Source of the DNA: an uncultured Prevotella sp.
GTDB lineage: Bacteria > Bacteroidota > Bacteroidia > Bacteroidales > Bacteroidaceae
Direction: 5' to 3'
DNA: 7,648 bases
NCBI GenBank assembly: GCA_934120735.1
Contig: CAKOVA010000082.1
Span: 1 to 7,648 of the forward strand
Shown: piece after piece, positions 6,450-7,648 of the stretch
How the letters are laid out: every line of letters starts with the position of its first letter
Numbering within the stretch: position 1 is the first letter of the stretch
Program-made: the position numbers and the translations under genes
The notes under the pieces: generated by a model
Database searches by the model: none
Told to the model about the DNA's origin: nothing
The model's input: the letters and a program-made list of their open reading frames with translations, nothing else

Positions 6450-7415
6450 ATGAGTATCATTAGATTTATCAAAAACTGGACGTTGCCCATATCGATGGTG
6501 ATAGGAGTAACAGCCTATTCTGTGTTTGCTTTCATCCCCTCTTTGGATAAGGCTGCAAACTTGTTCGCGCCTTTCTTTGACGCCATTCTGCCCTTGTTCA
6601 TGTTTTTAATCTTGTTTGTGACCTTTTGTAAGGTCAATTTCAGGCGTTTAATCCCGGTCAAGTGGCATCTTTGGGTGAGTTTTTTTCAAGTGTTATTCGT
6701 CTTTGTCATCATTGCCATCATCCTGTCTTTTCGCCTTAAGGGAAACAGTCTCATCCTGATGGAAGCACTTCTCACATGCATCATTGGCCCATGTGCGTCT
6801 GCTGCAGCGGTGGTTACGCAGAAATTGGGTGGCAATCTCGAGGAGATGACCACCTATACCTTCTTATCTAACTTTATTACCGCCTTGCTCATTCCCATTT
6901 GTTTCCCGTTAATTGAGAAAACAAGTGACATTACTTTTATGGGTGCATTCTTGAAAATACTCAATCAAGTGTGTCTTGTTTTGGTCGTTCCGATGGGGTT
7001 AGCTTATGTCGTTAAGCACTATTTTCATCGGTTTCATCGGTGGGTTGTGGGGGTAAAAGACCTTTCTTATTATCTTTGGGGATGTTCTTTGATGATTGTG
7101 ACGGGCACTACAATGAAGAATATTGTGCATGCAGAGACAACCGTTCCTTTTCTTTTGCTCATTGCTTTGCTGGGATTGCTACTCTGTGTGATACAGTTTT
7201 CAGTCGGACGTTTCATCGGTCACTATTTCAATGCCACTGTCAATGCCGGTCAAGCACTGGGGCAGAAGAATACAGCCTTTGCTATCTGGATAGCCTACTC
7301 CTACCTCAACCCCATTTCATCCGTTGGCCCTGGTTGTTATATCCTTTGGCAGAACATCATCAATAGCGTTGAAATCTGGATGTATCGGAAGCGGGGTTTG
7401 GAACGGTCGGCATAG
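6450..7415 (+). CDS. Bile acid:sodium symporter-fold (SBF-like/BASS) membrane transporter
   Basis: Integral membrane protein of 321 residues with nine or ten hydrophobic segments (roughly 12-29, 38-58, 72-93, 102-123, 134-154, 164-187, 205-221, 232-250, 270-309). It shows the two crossing-helix motifs of the BASS fold: GPCASAAAVVT (113-123) followed by GGN, and AGQALGQKNTAFAI (266-279) followed by NPISSVGPG (287-295). The substrate is unknown; relatives carry bile acids, organic anions or arsenite, and this cannot be narrowed here. Residues aligned to the sodium ligands of bacterial ASBT look changed: S114/N115 to A119/A120, E260 to A269, and Q264 to K273. The ATG at 6450 gives a normal N-terminus. 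It lies 227 nt after the Fur gene with no clear promoter in between, so co-transcription is possible. A terminator follows. Confidence 0.82.
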   Translation: MSIIRFIKNWTLPISMVIGVTAYSVFAFIPSLDKAANLFAPFFDAILPLFMFLILFVTFCKVNFRRLIPVKWHLWVSFFQVLFVFVIIAIILSFRLKGNSLILMEALLTCIIGPCASAAAVVTQKLGGNLEEMTTYTFLSNFITALLIPICFPLIEKTSDITFMGAFLKILNQVCLVLVVPMGLAYVVKHYFHRFHRWVVGVKDLSYYLWGCSLMIVTGTTMKNIVHAETTVPFLLLIALLGLLLCVIQFSVGRFIGHYFNATVNAGQALGQKNTAFAIWIAYSYLNPISSVGPGCYILWQNIINSVEIWMYRKRGLERSA

Positions 7416-7423
7416 CTGAAATT

Positions 7424-7444
7424 GAGTTGCCAGCTCGCTTTTTT
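7424..7444 (+). terminator. Rho-independent terminator after the transporter gene
   Basis: GAGTT, a GCC loop and AGCTC form a 5-bp hairpin (one G-T wobble), followed at once by GC and six T residues (7439-7444). It starts 9 nt after the transporter stop codon. The short stem makes strength uncertain. Confidence 0.6.
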
Positions 7445-7483
7445 ACAGGAAGTTATGTGTGTTTTTACAGAAAGTTACGTTTG
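7440..7483. repeat. Two 22-bp direct repeats
   Basis: Units 7440-7461 and 7462-7483 match at 19 of 22 positions, with the shared core TTTTTACAG(A/G)AAGTTA. Two further GAAAGTA copies follow at 7520-7526 and 7536-7542. Two helical turns between identical cores is the layout of tandem operator half-sites; alternatively this is part of a dispersed repeat, because copy B of the 6309 repeat starts only 5 nt later. Confidence 0.65.
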
Positions 7484-7488
7484 TTTTC

Positions 7489-7521
7489 GTGCCTTCCCGT
7501 TTGTTTTGGTGATAGAAAAGA
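7489..7521. repeat. Intergenic repeat copy B (first copy at 6309-6346)
   Basis: GTGCCTTCCCGTTTG (7489-7503), GGTGATA (7508-7514) and GAAAAGA (7515-7521) repeat the order seen at 6309-6346 in the same orientation. It lies directly after the 22-bp direct repeats and upstream of the right-edge promoter. The rest of 7416-7648 shows no gene. Confidence 0.6.
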
Positions 7522-7597
7522 AAGTAAATTGGTCTGAAAGTAGGGCCAGATAAGGTTCGTCCGCTTAGTGTATGGTAAGCATCCAACTTTAGCCGCC

Positions 7598-7628
7598 TTT
7601 GTGTGGGCTTCCAGCTTTACTACCTTTG
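7598..7628 (+). promoter_or_regulatory. Promoter for a gene beyond the right edge
   Basis: TTTG at 7598-7601, a 19-nt spacer and TACCTTTG at 7621-7628 match the Bacteroidota promoter consensus exactly. No coding start is visible in the 20 nt that remain, so the target gene lies outside the window. Confidence 0.7.
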
Positions 7629-7648
7629 CCCGAAAAACTTTATGTTTG

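Overview
The window looks like chromosomal DNA of a Bacteroidota organism, most likely Bacteroidales and Prevotella-like. Four well-formed promoter-like sites carry the phylum-specific -7 box TAnnTTTG, three of them with a TTTG -33 box exactly 19 nt upstream. Start codons lack clear Shine-Dalgarno sequences. The cytochrome maturation motifs, the long LepB and the Fur-like protein also fit that phylum. No rRNA, tRNA, CRISPR array, integrase or insertion sequence was seen.

Layout. Positions 1-1592 (minus strand) hold the respiratory nitrite-reduction pair nrfH-nrfA; nrfA runs off the left edge. A terminator hairpin (about 1648-1682) separates it from a second minus-strand operon, 1704-5066, read in the order dapB, lepB, a second short S26-family gene (lepB2), and a WbqC-family gene. 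The dapB promoter (5089-5119) is a near-ideal Bacteroidota promoter. A gene-poor stretch of about 700 bp (5067-5793) follows. It contains a cluster of degenerate 22-bp repeats in direct and inverted orientation, and the divergent promoter of a plus-strand Fur-family regulator (5794-6222). After a 227-bp spacer comes a plus-strand membrane transporter of the bile acid:sodium symporter fold (6450-7415), its terminator, a pair of 22-bp direct repeats, and a promoter (7598-7628) that fires off the right edge.

How the genes work together. NrfH anchors NrfA in the membrane and passes quinol electrons to it for six-electron reduction of nitrite to ammonium. DapB makes tetrahydrodipicolinate for lysine and peptidoglycan. 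LepB removes signal peptides from exported proteins. The short S26 paralogue has lost the expected catalytic Ser and Lys and may be a non-catalytic partner. The WbqC protein suggests a link to surface polysaccharide. The Fur-like protein is probably a metal- or redox-responsive repressor with unknown targets.

Most of the window is ordinary core genome. The points worth a second look are the apparently inactive LepB paralogue with a Cys/His cluster, a probably leaderless Fur-family mRNA, a BASS-fold transporter without the usual sodium ligands, and three sets of short intergenic repeats.
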